From Herbaspirillum sp. RV1423 (GTDB lineage Bacteria > Pseudomonadota > Gammaproteobacteria > Burkholderiales > Burkholderiaceae_D): 64,000 nt of DNA. The position numbers were made by a program, and so were the translations under genes. The stretch spans positions 1 to 64,000 of the forward strand of contig NZ_CBXX010000020.1 in the NCBI RefSeq assembly GCF_000577615.1, read 5' to 3'. The notes beneath the pieces were generated by a model. That model was not told where the DNA came from and made no database searches. It saw only the letters and a program-made list of their open reading frames with translations. Positions 53,067-61,514 of this stretch are shown in pieces (the stretch's first letter is position 1; every line of letters starts with the position of its first letter).

Positions 53067-53292
53067 ATGTCCCTCGCTTAACAGACAGGTACTTCCCAGT
53101 ATCGTCCGATGTCACCGAATCTGCAAGTCGAAGGACTCGCACTTTCAGACCTGTTTCAGCCCGGATGCCGACAGAAAAATCGAGATCTTTAGCGGCTTGC
53201 TTCCGACCGAAAGCAGACTGGAATATTCTCGGCGCACCTCGCGCCGGAGCGAATCGGACCGCCTCCGATGCGCCTCTTTCCATTGCCGCGCA

Positions 53293-54159
53293 TCACATGG
53301 TATTCAGCGCCGCCAATGTCGCCGCATCAAGTTGCAGGGCTCCGGCGGCGACGTTTTCGCGCAGATGCGCGACCGACGAAGTGCCCGGGATCACCAGGAT
53401 GTTCGGTGCGCGCTGGAGCAGCCACGCCAATGCAACCTGCATCGGCGTCGCCTGCATCGCTGCGGCTACACGCGTCAATGTTTCCGATTGCAGCGGCGTG
53501 AATCCACCCAATGGAAAAAACGGCACGTAAGCGATCCCCTGGGCGGCCAACGTATCGATCAGCGCATCATCGCCACGATATGCCAGGTTGTATTGATTTT
53601 GCACACAAACGATCTTGGTAATTTGTTGCGCCTCGGCCACCTGCTGCGCGTCAACGTTGCTGAGCCCGATATGCCGGATCAATCCTTCCTCTTTCATGCG
53701 TACTAGCGTATCTAGCGCTTCGCCGATCGACGAACCATCTGCACCAGCCAGACCGGGCGCACGGAAATTGACCACATCGAGCGCCTCCAGTTGCAGGTTG
53801 CGCAGGTTGTCGTGGACGGCGTCGCGCAGTTGTTGCGCCGACGCCGCCGGCACCCAGGATTGATCCGCACCGCGTAGAAATCCGATCTTCGTGACGATGA
53901 TCAACCCGTCCGGGTACGGATGCAGTGCTTCCCGGATGATCTCGTTGGTAACGTGCGGCCCGTAAAAATCGGAGGTGTCGATGTGGTTAATGCCCAGCTC
54001 GATGGCCTCGCGTAGTACCGCTACAGCGGCGCTGCGATCTTTAGGCGGCCCCCATACGTGCGGACCGGCCAGTTGCATTGCCCCGTAACCAACGCGGTTG
54101 AAGCTGATGTCGCAATGCGCGGGTGAAAATTTGTCATGGGAAGGTAAATAAGCGTTCAT
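53293..54159 (-). CDS. Aldo/keto reductase
   Basis: A 288-residue (alpha/beta)8 NADPH-dependent reductase. The substrate-site residues are Asp and Tyr in HIDTSDFYGPH and Lys in IIVTKIGF; the fourth position, often His, reads Asn in DVVNFRAPG, as in several bacterial AKR subgroups. The cofactor end LVIPGTSSVAHLRENVA is intact. ATG at 54159 is used because AGGAG lies about six bases upstream (a TTG sits one codon earlier). It diverges from the LysR gene at 54313, which probably regulates it. Confidence 0.92.
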   Translation of the reverse strand: MNAYLPSHDKFSPAHCDISFNRVGYGAMQLAGPHVWGPPKDRSAAVAVLREAIELGINHIDTSDFYGPHVTNEIIREALHPYPDGLIIVTKIGFLRGADQSWVPAASAQQLRDAVHDNLRNLQLEALDVVNFRAPGLAGADGSSIGEALDTLVRMKEEGLIRHIGLSNVDAQQVAEAQQITKIVCVQNQYNLAYRGDDALIDTLAAQGIAYVPFFPLGGFTPLQSETLTRVAAAMQATPMQVALAWLLQRAPNILVIPGTSSVAHLRENVAAGALQLDAATLAALNTM

Positions 54160-54312
54160 CAAAACTCCTGCAGAGTGATTGGATTGGCGAGAGACTCGCT
54201 ATGCGCCGACGTTGCAGCATGAGTGCATGGTAATGAAGACTGCGCTGTGTGATAATCGGGGCAATAAAGTACAGGCCGTACGAAATTCCGCACAATAAAG
54301 CTGGGCGCCTCG

Positions 54313-55224
54313 ATGACTACCGATATTCACTCCCTGGCAGATCTGTCTACCTTCGCGCTTGTCGTCCAGCACCAGGGATTCCGCCAGGCCGGACGCGCCA
54401 GCGGACAGTCCGCCTCGGCCCTGAGCGAGGCGGTGCGCCGGCTGGAAAACAAGCTCGGTATCCGACTTCTCTTGCGCACTACGCGCAGCGTGACGCCAAC
54501 TGAGGCCGGCGCGCTTCTGCTGAGTCGTCTGCGCCCGGCGCTGGACGATGTCGCCAATGCACTCGATATACTGAACGATTTGCGCGACAGTCCGCGCGGC
54601 ACTTTGCGATTGAACGTACCGGTGAGCGCGGCGCGCTTTTTTCTGCAGCCGTTGGTCAACAAATTCATTGATGCTTATCCGGAAATCATGCTGGAACTTG
54701 TCGTCGATAACAATTTTGTCGATGTCGTCGCCAGTGGTTGTGACGCAGGCATCCGTTATGGCGAACGGCTGGAGCAGGACATGATCGCCGTGCCCATCGG
54801 CCCGCGCACGCAGCGATTCGCAGTGGCCGCCGCGCCAACCTATCTCGCGCGGCGCGGCGTGCCGCAACACCCGCGCGACCTGCTGCAACATGCTTGTCTG
54901 CGCGGCAGATTTCTTAGCGGCGCCATCTATCCGTGGGAATTTGAGCGTGACGGACAGACGCTCACGGTTGAACCCGGCGGCCCTTTAATCGTCACCCCCA
55001 CCGTGGCCGACCTGGCAGTAAGCGCCGCCGTGGCGGGACACGGGCTGATTTATCTTTTTGAAGAATGGCTGGAACCGTACATGACATCCGGACAACTGCA
55101 ACCGGTGTTACAGGATTGGTGGCTGAGTTTCCCCGGCCCTTTTTTGTACTACTCAGGCCGACGCCATTTGCCCGCGCCGTTGCGCGCGTTTATCGATTTC
55201 ATTCAGTCGCCGGCGGCTGGCTAA
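54313..55224 (+). CDS. LysR-family transcriptional regulator
   Basis: A 303-residue LysR protein of the AaeR/DmlR-like group. HTH: SLADLSTFALVVQHQGFRQA, then GRASGQSASALSEAVRRLEN. The effector domain includes PRGTLRLNVPVSAARFFLQP and ASGCDAGIRYGERLEQDMIA. It diverges from the aldo/keto reductase gene and is the likely regulator of it. The intergenic region has the short direct repeat CAATAAAG (near 54263 and 54293), possible regulator half-sites. Confidence 0.93.
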   Translation: MTTDIHSLADLSTFALVVQHQGFRQAGRASGQSASALSEAVRRLENKLGIRLLLRTTRSVTPTEAGALLLSRLRPALDDVANALDILNDLRDSPRGTLRLNVPVSAARFFLQPLVNKFIDAYPEIMLELVVDNNFVDVVASGCDAGIRYGERLEQDMIAVPIGPRTQRFAVAAAPTYLARRGVPQHPRDLLQHACLRGRFLSGAIYPWEFERDGQTLTVEPGGPLIVTPTVADLAVSAAVAGHGLIYLFEEWLEPYMTSGQLQPVLQDWWLSFPGPFLYYSGRRHLPAPLRAFIDFIQSPAAG

Positions 55225-55303
55225 AATATCTAAAATATATTGCATGTCAGAAGCTAAGTCGCCAGCAATATTGGCGCTCCGATCTTCTGGCGATATTCCG
55301 TAG

Positions 55304-55990
55304 TCAGTGCTTGCTTGCCTCGCCATCAGGCTCCGCTGCCATCGAGATGCTGATGATAAACAGGTCAAAGATTCTAATGCTTTCTGCCAGCGGATCGTCC
55401 ACCGGCAATCCCCAGCTTGGGAATTGGCCATCAATGTACATACGTGCCAAGCCATAGACCATGGCGCGTGCGGCAATTTGATATCGCTTGATATCGCCGG
55501 GGCGAAGCAAACCCTGAGACGCGGCATCACACATCAGTTCATTCATCCTGACGCGAATCAAATCGTTGCTGCTTCTCAACCGGGACCCTTCATAGTCAAT
55601 CACCGACCGCGAAGAGATGACTTGAAAATGCGTCGGGTTGGCAAATGACCACTGCAGAAAGCCGACGCCAATAGCGCGGAATTGCATTAGTGGAGTCTCC
55701 CGAGCAGCGGCACGTAATGTGTCTGCAATGGAAGCGCCTAGCCGTTCCTGCGCCTCTTCGGCAACAGCGGTGAGTAGTGCCGTGCGTGTAGCAAAGTGAC
55801 GGAACGGTGCCGCGGGAGAAACGCCGACCAGCTTTGCCACTTCGCGCACGCTGACAGCTTCCAGTCCCTTATCCTCGATCAGATGTACGCAGGCGTCTAC
55901 GAGCGCCTTCCGTAGATCGCCATGATGGTAGGCACGGGGAGTTGCTGCTTTGCCAGCAGGCTTTCGCGAGTTTTTCTTGGGGGGCTGCAT
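55304..55990 (-). CDS. TetR-family transcriptional regulator
   Basis: A 228-residue TetR-type repressor. After a basic tail (PPKKNSRKPAGKAATPRAYH) comes the HTH (LEAVSVREVAKLVGVSPAAP, then FRHFATRTALLTAVAEEAQE). The C-terminal ligand domain contains FLQWSFANPTHFQVISSRSV. It diverges from the DUF6130-like gene, with two matching inverted repeats overlapping the promoters, so it probably represses itself and the operon at 56102-59057. Confidence 0.92.
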   Translation of the reverse strand: MQPPKKNSRKPAGKAATPRAYHHGDLRKALVDACVHLIEDKGLEAVSVREVAKLVGVSPAAPFRHFATRTALLTAVAEEAQERLGASIADTLRAAARETPLMQFRAIGVGFLQWSFANPTHFQVISSRSVIDYEGSRLRSSNDLIRVRMNELMCDAASQGLLRPGDIKRYQIAARAMVYGLARMYIDGQFPSWGLPVDDPLAESIRIFDLFIISISMAAEPDGEASKH

Positions 55991-56013
55991 CGCTCATCCG
56001 CTAATTTTTCAAA

Positions 56014-56080
56014 AATGTGATTGCTGCTTACATTCTAGGTCAGAATTGCTATAATCAAAATGTAATCAATGATTACATTT
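56014..56080. promoter_or_regulatory. Divergent promoter with two TetR operators
   Basis: A perfect inverted repeat AAATGTAATC-AAT-GATTACATTT (56058-56080) sits just after a TATAAT (56050-56055), and a degenerate copy AATGTGA-N7-TTACATT (56014-56034) overlaps its -35 (TTACAT, 16 bases upstream). Both share AATGTRA half-sites. The arrangement fits repression of the plus-strand operon and of the TetR gene. Confidence 0.65.
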
Positions 56081-56101
56081 ACCAATCCTTTAAGGAAGCG
56101 T

Positions 56102-56527
56102 ATGAAAATTCGAATGAATCCAGTCTGGTTTTACCTCGGCATTATATTTGCGCTTTCTTGCATAAGAACCGCTCAAGCTGCTGATCACATTGGGCATGTG
56201 GCGGCGGAGCAGACTTTGACGTCGGCAGGCCTGTCGGTGAGTGCTCCGATTGCAGCATTGCTGGCGAAGGGCGTCGTGGTGATTCCCTTCAAGTCGGACG
56301 ATGTCAAAATCATGCCCCTCTATGGCGATGCGGCTGCACAAGTTGTCCCGCGCTTGGGACATTTGCATGTCACGTTGGATGGCGCTGCCTGGCATTGGGT
56401 GCATTCCGATGACGGGCCACTCGTTTTACAAGGCCTATCCAGCGGACGGCACCAGATCACGCTCGAATTGGCGGATGCTGCACACCGGATTCTTACCAGT
56501 CGCAAGGTGGAGTTTGTTGTACCGTGA
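56102..56527 (+). CDS. Exported DUF6130-like protein
   Basis: A 141-residue protein with a signal peptide (FYLGIIFALSCIRTAQA). The mature part has PRLGHLHVTLDGAAWHWVHS and GLSSGRHQITLELADAAHRI, the His/Trp-rich pattern that I associate with the DUF6130 family (name from memory). The conserved His residues could bind a metal. AAGGAAG lies before ATG 56102. It heads an operon with the chimeric reductase and ApbE, under probable TetR control. Confidence 0.7.
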   Translation: MKIRMNPVWFYLGIIFALSCIRTAQAADHIGHVAAEQTLTSAGLSVSAPIAALLAKGVVVIPFKSDDVKIMPLYGDAAAQVVPRLGHLHVTLDGAAWHWVHSDDGPLVLQGLSSGRHQITLELADAAHRILTSRKVEFVVP

Positions 56528-58102
56528 TTGAGGCGTGACGCAGACGGCGACACTCGTCGCTGTCCGCTTTTCAGCAGCGGTTCAGAATCTGCCGGGGACT
56601 TCATCTACAAGACTAATGGTGTGCAGAAGCACTCCGCGACAGAGAGATTTTCAGGCGAATTCCTGGAACCGGATATCGAGACCGCCATCAGTGGCGGCGT
56701 CAAGTTCTCGTGGAATTTCTCCCAGCGTAACCCGGTGGCCGTGCTGGGTCCGGTGCCAAGACCTGACTTTTCGCATTCGATCCGCCTGATCAAGTTCCTG
56801 ATGGATGGCCAGCCGGGATGCCTGAAGATCAATGCCGGCTTTGTTGATGTTCGCGACGTGGCGGATCTGCATTTGCGGGCCATGACCGATCCCGTGACCG
56901 TCGGCGAGAACATGTGGGGCTTCGCCCAAGTACTGCACGACGCCCTGCGCGACAGTGGCCAGCGGGTCCACAGCGCGCCAATGAACCAGCTATCTGCGCG
57001 CTATCGCGCCGCCCGCAACCTGTTTTTATTGACGGCGACATATGGTAATGGCGAGGCGCCCGCTTCGGCCAATCAGTTCCTCGCGCCGCTCGATCGGGTG
57101 CCGGCTAATCCGGCGCTGAAATTTGCCGTACTCGGCTTCGGCGACAGACAGTTTCCCAAGTACTGCCAGTTTGCCCGGGATGTCGACGCGGCCATGAACC
57201 GGCATGGATGGCAACGCATGCTCGAGCTGGTCACGATCGACCGTCAGTCCACACAGGAATTCGCACGATGGGGCGCCAGCCTTGGCGGCGTGCTGGGTAT
57301 CGGGCTCCAGCTCGAACATGTCCCAGTTCATCCGCGCACGTTTTCCCTCCGCTTGCAGGAGCGTATCGATTACGGTCGGCAAGAGCAGGAACCGTCCGTG
57401 GTGCTGCGTTTTGTCTCCGGGCAAATGCAGGAACCGGACGGACTGTTTGGCCGCCTGTTCCGGCCGCACGGGCTCCCGTCCTTCGAAGCTGGCGATCTGG
57501 TCGGCGTTATCGCGCCAGGCAGCGCGATGCCACGGTTCTATTCACTGGCCAGCGGCGCGCGCGACGGTATCCTTGAGATCTGCGTACGCCGCCAGCCAGG
57601 CGGGCTATGTTCGACCTACCTGCATGGCCTGCAACCGGGCGACTGCATTGAAGCGTTCATTCAGCCCAATCCACAATTCCGGCCGGCATCCGGGAAGGCT
57701 CCTGTGATCCTGATCGGCGCCGGGACCGGGATCGGTCCGCTCGCCGGCTTCATCCGCAACAACACCGGCAAGTACCCGATGTATCTCTACTGGGGCGGCC
57801 GCGATCCCGAATCCGACTTTCTATATGAACCCGAGCTGCGCAACTATCTGGCGGACCGTCGGCTCACGCAGTTGCACACTGCTTTTTCGCGCGTGAAGAA
57901 TGGTGAGCGCGTGCAGAATCGGCTGATCGACGATGCCGACAACCTGCGCAGCTTGATTGAACACGGCGGCCAGGTGCTTGTTTGCGGCAGCAGCGCAATG
58001 GCCGAAAGCGTCCGGCAGGCCCTGAGCAACGTGCTTGCCCCGCTTAACCTGGACCTCCAGACGCTCAGAAACGAGGGAAGATACCGTGAAGACGTATTCT
58101 GA
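56528..58102 (+). CDS. Chimeric frame: epimerase/SDR remnant joined to a truncated flavodoxin-FNR diflavin reductase
   Basis: The frame (524 codons, only a doubtful TTG start next to the preceding stop) has two unrelated parts. Codons 65-125 (PVAVLGPVPRPDFSHSIRLI, VDVRDVADLHLRAMTDP) resemble the middle of an NAD-dependent epimerase/dihydroflavonol reductase. From about codon 133 it becomes a sulfite-reductase-type diflavin protein: LTATYGNGEAPASANQFLAP (flavodoxin), then FAD (RFYSLAS, GGLCSTYL) and NADPH (GAGTGIGPLAGF, VLVCGSSAMAESV) sites. The first flavodoxin strand with the FMN phosphate loop is missing. A deletion fused two genes. The reductase part may still be translated from an internal Met (56912 or 56981). 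Its end overlaps ApbE by 17 bases. Confidence 0.65.
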   Translation: MRRDADGDTRRCPLFSSGSESAGDFIYKTNGVQKHSATERFSGEFLEPDIETAISGGVKFSWNFSQRNPVAVLGPVPRPDFSHSIRLIKFLMDGQPGCLKINAGFVDVRDVADLHLRAMTDPVTVGENMWGFAQVLHDALRDSGQRVHSAPMNQLSARYRAARNLFLLTATYGNGEAPASANQFLAPLDRVPANPALKFAVLGFGDRQFPKYCQFARDVDAAMNRHGWQRMLELVTIDRQSTQEFARWGASLGGVLGIGLQLEHVPVHPRTFSLRLQERIDYGRQEQEPSVVLRFVSGQMQEPDGLFGRLFRPHGLPSFEAGDLVGVIAPGSAMPRFYSLASGARDGILEICVRRQPGGLCSTYLHGLQPGDCIEAFIQPNPQFRPASGKAPVILIGAGTGIGPLAGFIRNNTGKYPMYLYWGGRDPESDFLYEPELRNYLADRRLTQLHTAFSRVKNGERVQNRLIDDADNLRSLIEHGGQVLVCGSSAMAESVRQALSNVLAPLNLDLQTLRNEGRYREDVF

Positions 58103-59057
58103 ACCGCCAGCGTCGCCGGTCCTGCAACGCTATAGCCTGAATGGCGCAACTATGGGCACCCGCTATACCGCCGTCTTCTACGCGCCTGCTGCGATTGACG
58201 CAGCCGCCGTCGATGCAAGCCTGTCTGCCGCAGTGGACAAGGTCGACCGGCAAATGTCGACCTGGAATCCGATGTCCGACCTTTGCCGGGTCAACGCCGC
58301 ACCAGAAAATACCTGGATCAGCATACCGGACGAGCTGGCCCACGTGCTCGAAACCGGACTGCAGGTAGGTCTAGAATCGCAGGGCGCCTTCGACATCGGT
58401 GTGGGAGCGCTGGTCGATGCCTGGGGATTTGGCCCATCCCAAGCGCCTGTCGTCGGCCTGCCGACAGCGCCCCCAGGGATGCAGCTTAGCGCGGGTGCTG
58501 CAAGCCTGGACGTCGACCGAAAAGGGGGCCAGGTGCGCAAGCGAGCCCCGATTCGCATTGACCTTTCCGGCATCGCGAAAGGCTACGGCGTCGACCAGCT
58601 TGCCCACTGCCTTGAGCGATGGGGCATCGCCAGCTACCTGGTCGGCATCGACGGCGAAATGCTGGCGCGTGGCAGCAAGCCAGGCGGACAAGCGTGGACG
58701 GTCGCGATCGAAAAGCCGACATATGGCGTACGTGAGCTGGCCGGAACAATGGAACTCATCGATGCAGCGATTGCAAGCTCTGGGGATTACCGACATTGGG
58801 TTGAGATTGCCGGAAAGCGCTACTCGCATACGATGAACCCGGTCTTGCAGCAACCATCGACGAACCGCGTCGCCGGGGTCACGGTGCTCGGCGCCACATG
58901 TATGCTCGCCGATGCCTGGGCGACGGCCTTGCTCGTGCTGGGAGAGCACGACGGCGTAAAGCTGGCCCGCGAGCGGGACATGGATGCCCTCTTTACGCTG
59001 CGCGACGGCGAACGACTCGAGGAAATCTGGGTTACCGGGGGAAGAGCATATGCTTGA
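58086..59057 (+). CDS. apbE: FAD:protein FMN transferase
   Basis: A 323-residue ApbE. It attaches FMN covalently to Thr/Ser of target flavoproteins in the envelope. Family features: ATMGTRYTAVFYAP, MSTWNPMSDLCRVN, GAFDIGVGALVDAWGF, IDLSGIAKGYGVDQLAHCL, and the Mg-site region VAIEKP with SHTMNPVLQQPSTN. GTG at 58086 with GAGGGA upstream is the chosen start. No signal peptide or lipobox is evident, unlike most ApbE proteins. Its normal partners in such operons are PepSY/FMN-binding or diflavin reductases; here the partner is damaged, and no FMN-accepting flavoprotein is nearby. Confidence 0.9.
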   Translation: MKTYSEPPASPVLQRYSLNGATMGTRYTAVFYAPAAIDAAAVDASLSAAVDKVDRQMSTWNPMSDLCRVNAAPENTWISIPDELAHVLETGLQVGLESQGAFDIGVGALVDAWGFGPSQAPVVGLPTAPPGMQLSAGAASLDVDRKGGQVRKRAPIRIDLSGIAKGYGVDQLAHCLERWGIASYLVGIDGEMLARGSKPGGQAWTVAIEKPTYGVRELAGTMELIDAAIASSGDYRHWVEIAGKRYSHTMNPVLQQPSTNRVAGVTVLGATCMLADAWATALLVLGEHDGVKLARERDMDALFTLRDGERLEEIWVTGGRAYA

Positions 59058-59403
59058 TAAGCAGGCATCCGTGCTCGGTGGTCCCGAAGGGATGCTCAAC
59101 CAACAATGGATTTGTTACCCATCACCAGGAGAGTCAATGACAAAGTGCTCCATGCCGTCGCGGCGACTACGTGATCTCGCGAAGTTGCACCTTGTCGGAG
59201 ATCGAATTGATCGAGGCTGCGCTCAATCGCTTCAGACATTGTTTCGTGAATACCCGCGACGGAAAAGCGACGTCGGCTTTCGACGAGTTTGTATAGGAAC
59301 GCGGATTTACAAAGAAGTCGTGCCTGGCTAGCGCCCCACGACACAAATACCAATAAAAACAAACACTTACCTTATTAAATCCCCGCTCGATCGATTCAAT
59401 TTA
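59058..59403 (+). other. Region without a confident gene; possible decayed coding remnant
   Basis: A 64-codon frame at 59137-59331 has AGGAG five bases before its ATG, but its product (TKCSMPSRRLRDLAKLHLVG) resembles nothing I know. In another frame, 59172-59290 reads GDYVISRSCTLSEIELIEAA then LNRFRHCFVNTRDGK with a stop, which looks more like genuine protein sequence without a start. The simplest reading is a gene remnant upstream of the AbiEi-HipA promoter. Confidence 0.3.
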
Positions 59404-59436
59404 TAACTTTCTCGTAGTTTAACTATGCGAAAGTTA
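59404..59436. promoter_or_regulatory. Upstream operator of the AbiEi-HipA gene (13-7-13 imperfect palindrome)
   Basis: TAACTTTCTCGTA (59404-59416) and TATGCGAAAGTTA (59424-59436), 11 of 13 bases paired, separated by 7 bases. It has the same arm sequence and geometry as the palindrome at 59471-59503; centres are 67 bases apart. Confidence 0.7.
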
Positions 59437-59470
59437 ATATATTTCCCTCGACTTACTTTTCCTAGAGTGC

Positions 59471-59503
59471 TAACTTTCCCGTAGATGAAATACGGGAAAG
59501 TTA
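59471..59503. promoter_or_regulatory. Start-proximal operator of the AbiEi-HipA gene (13-7-13 perfect palindrome)
   Basis: TAACTTTCCCGTA (59471-59483) and TACGGGAAAGTTA (59491-59503) are perfect inverted copies with a 7-base spacer, ending three bases before the ATG. The right arm contains the GGGAAAG that would be the ribosome-binding site, so protein bound here, or the hairpin in the mRNA, would block translation as well as transcription. Confidence 0.75.
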
Positions 59504-59506
59504 AAA

Positions 59507-61345
59507 ATGTCTCTCTACCTGGTCGGCCAAAACATCGATAAGGCCAAGAGCCACTACCAAGCGGAAAAAGGTCAGCTTGTTCAACTCATGCGCGGCATTT
59601 ACGTCGATGCCGCCGACGACGCCAACGCCGTCGTGCTGAAACATGCTGTCCGGATCGCCAATTATCTCTACCCCACCGCGTATCTTTCAGCGGCGAGCGC
59701 CGTGCTGCTTGGGCCGACGCGCGACGGCAGACTATTCCTGAGCGGCCGGCGTTCGCAACGCACCAGAATTCGTTCGTTGGAAATCATCCAGAACCCCGCC
59801 CCGGATAAACCTTCCATCGGCAATGCCGTCATCGACGACGGCATGGGCGAGTTCCATGTCAAGGTTTCGGCCATGCGCCAGAGATTTCTCGAAGCATTCC
59901 GCGTACGAAGCGAACATGCGGCCTCCATCGACGACGACATGCGCGATGCCATCCGCACGCGGCTGATCGCGGAATTCGGCAGCCCCAAAGGCGCCGCCGA
60001 CGCGGTGTGGGCTCTCGCGCGAGAAAACGCGTGGTACAAGGAAGGCGAACAAGCGGAGCGCTTTCTCCTTCATGCGCCAAGCTTCAAAACAGTACGTAAC
60101 GAAGCGGCGATAGATTTGATCGTGGCGTGGCATGGCGTCGCGATCGGAAACCTGGTCCATGACGGTTTCGAATGGCGCTGGAACCCTGCCAAAACAAAAG
60201 GTCCCGCGCTGATCCGCCAAACGACGCCTGGCGCACTGCCGCCCTTTATCGTTTCCTTGCTGCCCGAAGGCTGGCTGGAGACCGTGTTGCGAAACGAAGA
60301 CGAACGAACGATGCTGCGTTCGGGCAAACGGTACATGTCCAACATCACGATCGTGGAGCAAGAGCGCGAACTCAAGGAAATTGCGCCCGATGTTCTCGTC
60401 CGGCCACTCAGCGATTTCACCAGGGACGGCGTCTTCATCGGCAGGTACCGCGGACCGAGCCGAGACACGCTCGAAACAAGTTTCGAAAAGAACCTTGCGG
60501 ACCTCTATGCGTCCGCCGACACACCGCGGCTATCCGGCATCCAGATAAAAGCGCCGATGTACCTGGACAAGGATGGCGATTTGTCGGCGAGTACCAGCAT
60601 GCCCTTCACCCACATTCTCAAGCCGGCCGGCAAGAGCGGATTTGAAGCCCTCCCTGTCATCGAGTGGCTATCTCTTCAGCTCGGCAAAGCCGTAGGTTTT
60701 ACCGTGCCGAGCATCGCTTTTGTCGAGATGCCGGACAACATGCCCCCGGCGCTGCTGGTCGAACGATTCGACATCCGGACCAGCGCGGAAGATCAAAGAA
60801 GACTCGCGATGGAGGACCTGTGCTCCGTCCTGGATCTTCCCCCGGAATTGAAATATTCCGGCACCATGGAACGCATAGCCCACGCTGTACGCAGCCTTTC
60901 CACCTCGCCCGAGGCAGACCTTCTTGGGATATTGAAGAGAGCGCTATTTGCATGGTTGATCGCCGATGGCGACATGCACTTGAAAAACATGGCCCTGCTG
61001 AAAATTGCCGATCCCGGCGACGACTTCTTCCGTTCGGTCCGCGTCGCTCCGCTCTACGACGCCGTCACGACACGTGTTTTCCCGCGCCTTCAAGATGACC
61101 GCATGGCGCTGAAGCTCAACGGCAAAAATAGCCGTCTTCGTCGCGCGGACTTTCGTGCGCTGGCAACGACAGTCGGCATCAGGGCCGGCGATGCAGACGC
61201 TGCGATCGATCAGATCGTCGATGCACTCAACACTGCCTTGATTACTGCGAGCCTTCCCAAGCTCCATTATTACGGCGACGACGGACAGGTCATGGCCAAA
61301 AAGATGCTCGCGGTCGTAAAAGGACAGCTAGACGGCTTCTCCTGA
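59507..61345 (+). CDS. Single-gene AbiEi-like antitoxin domain fused to HipA-type kinase
   Basis: A 612-residue fusion. The first ~110 residues (LVQLMRGIYVD, RIANYLYPTAYLSAASAVLL) resemble the AbiEi-type antitoxin core used in type IV toxin-antitoxin pairs. From ~185 a HipA N-lobe follows (LIVAWHGVAIGNLVHDGFEW), then the kinase: RLSGIQIKAPM (phosphorylation-loop position), HILKPAG (ATP lysine), LLVERFD, DGDMHLKN with D489, H491 and N494 matching HipA D309, H311 and N314, and LYDAVTT with D518 as metal ligand. HipA kinases phosphorylate tRNA synthetases or related targets. No separate HipB is encoded; two long palindromes precede the start, so the fusion protein may regulate itself. Confidence 0.8.
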   Translation: MSLYLVGQNIDKAKSHYQAEKGQLVQLMRGIYVDAADDANAVVLKHAVRIANYLYPTAYLSAASAVLLGPTRDGRLFLSGRRSQRTRIRSLEIIQNPAPDKPSIGNAVIDDGMGEFHVKVSAMRQRFLEAFRVRSEHAASIDDDMRDAIRTRLIAEFGSPKGAADAVWALARENAWYKEGEQAERFLLHAPSFKTVRNEAAIDLIVAWHGVAIGNLVHDGFEWRWNPAKTKGPALIRQTTPGALPPFIVSLLPEGWLETVLRNEDERTMLRSGKRYMSNITIVEQERELKEIAPDVLVRPLSDFTRDGVFIGRYRGPSRDTLETSFEKNLADLYASADTPRLSGIQIKAPMYLDKDGDLSASTSMPFTHILKPAGKSGFEALPVIEWLSLQLGKAVGFTVPSIAFVEMPDNMPPALLVERFDIRTSAEDQRRLAMEDLCSVLDLPPELKYSGTMERIAHAVRSLSTSPEADLLGILKRALFAWLIADGDMHLKNMALLKIADPGDDFFRSVRVAPLYDAVTTRVFPRLQDDRMALKLNGKNSRLRRADFRALATTVGIRAGDADAAIDQIVDALNTALITASLPKLHYYGDDGQVMAKKMLAVVKGQLDGFS

Positions 61346-61427
61346 GATTTTATGCTGCGGCCTTGCCCGCCCCCTGGAAATGAAGCGCTGACAGAAGTAT
61401 GAAGAGTATTTCGAGATCATCAGATGA

Positions 61428-61458
61428 AGATGACATTTTTGTCATTTGAATGTCATCT
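61428..61458. promoter_or_regulatory. TGTCAT repeats upstream of the molybdoenzyme operon
   Basis: TGTCAT occurs at 61440-61445 and 61451-61456, 11 bases apart (one helical turn), as expected for OmpR-type response regulators. Outer arms AGATGACAT (61428-61436) and ATGTCATCT (61450-61458) also form an inverted repeat. The cluster lies 57-87 bases before the DUF5666-like gene. No two-component genes are in the window. Confidence 0.45.
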
Positions 61459-61514
61459 GGATGACTCCCTCGGCTGGCTAGGATCATTATTCCTCAACTC
61501 CCCGGTCCGATCCC

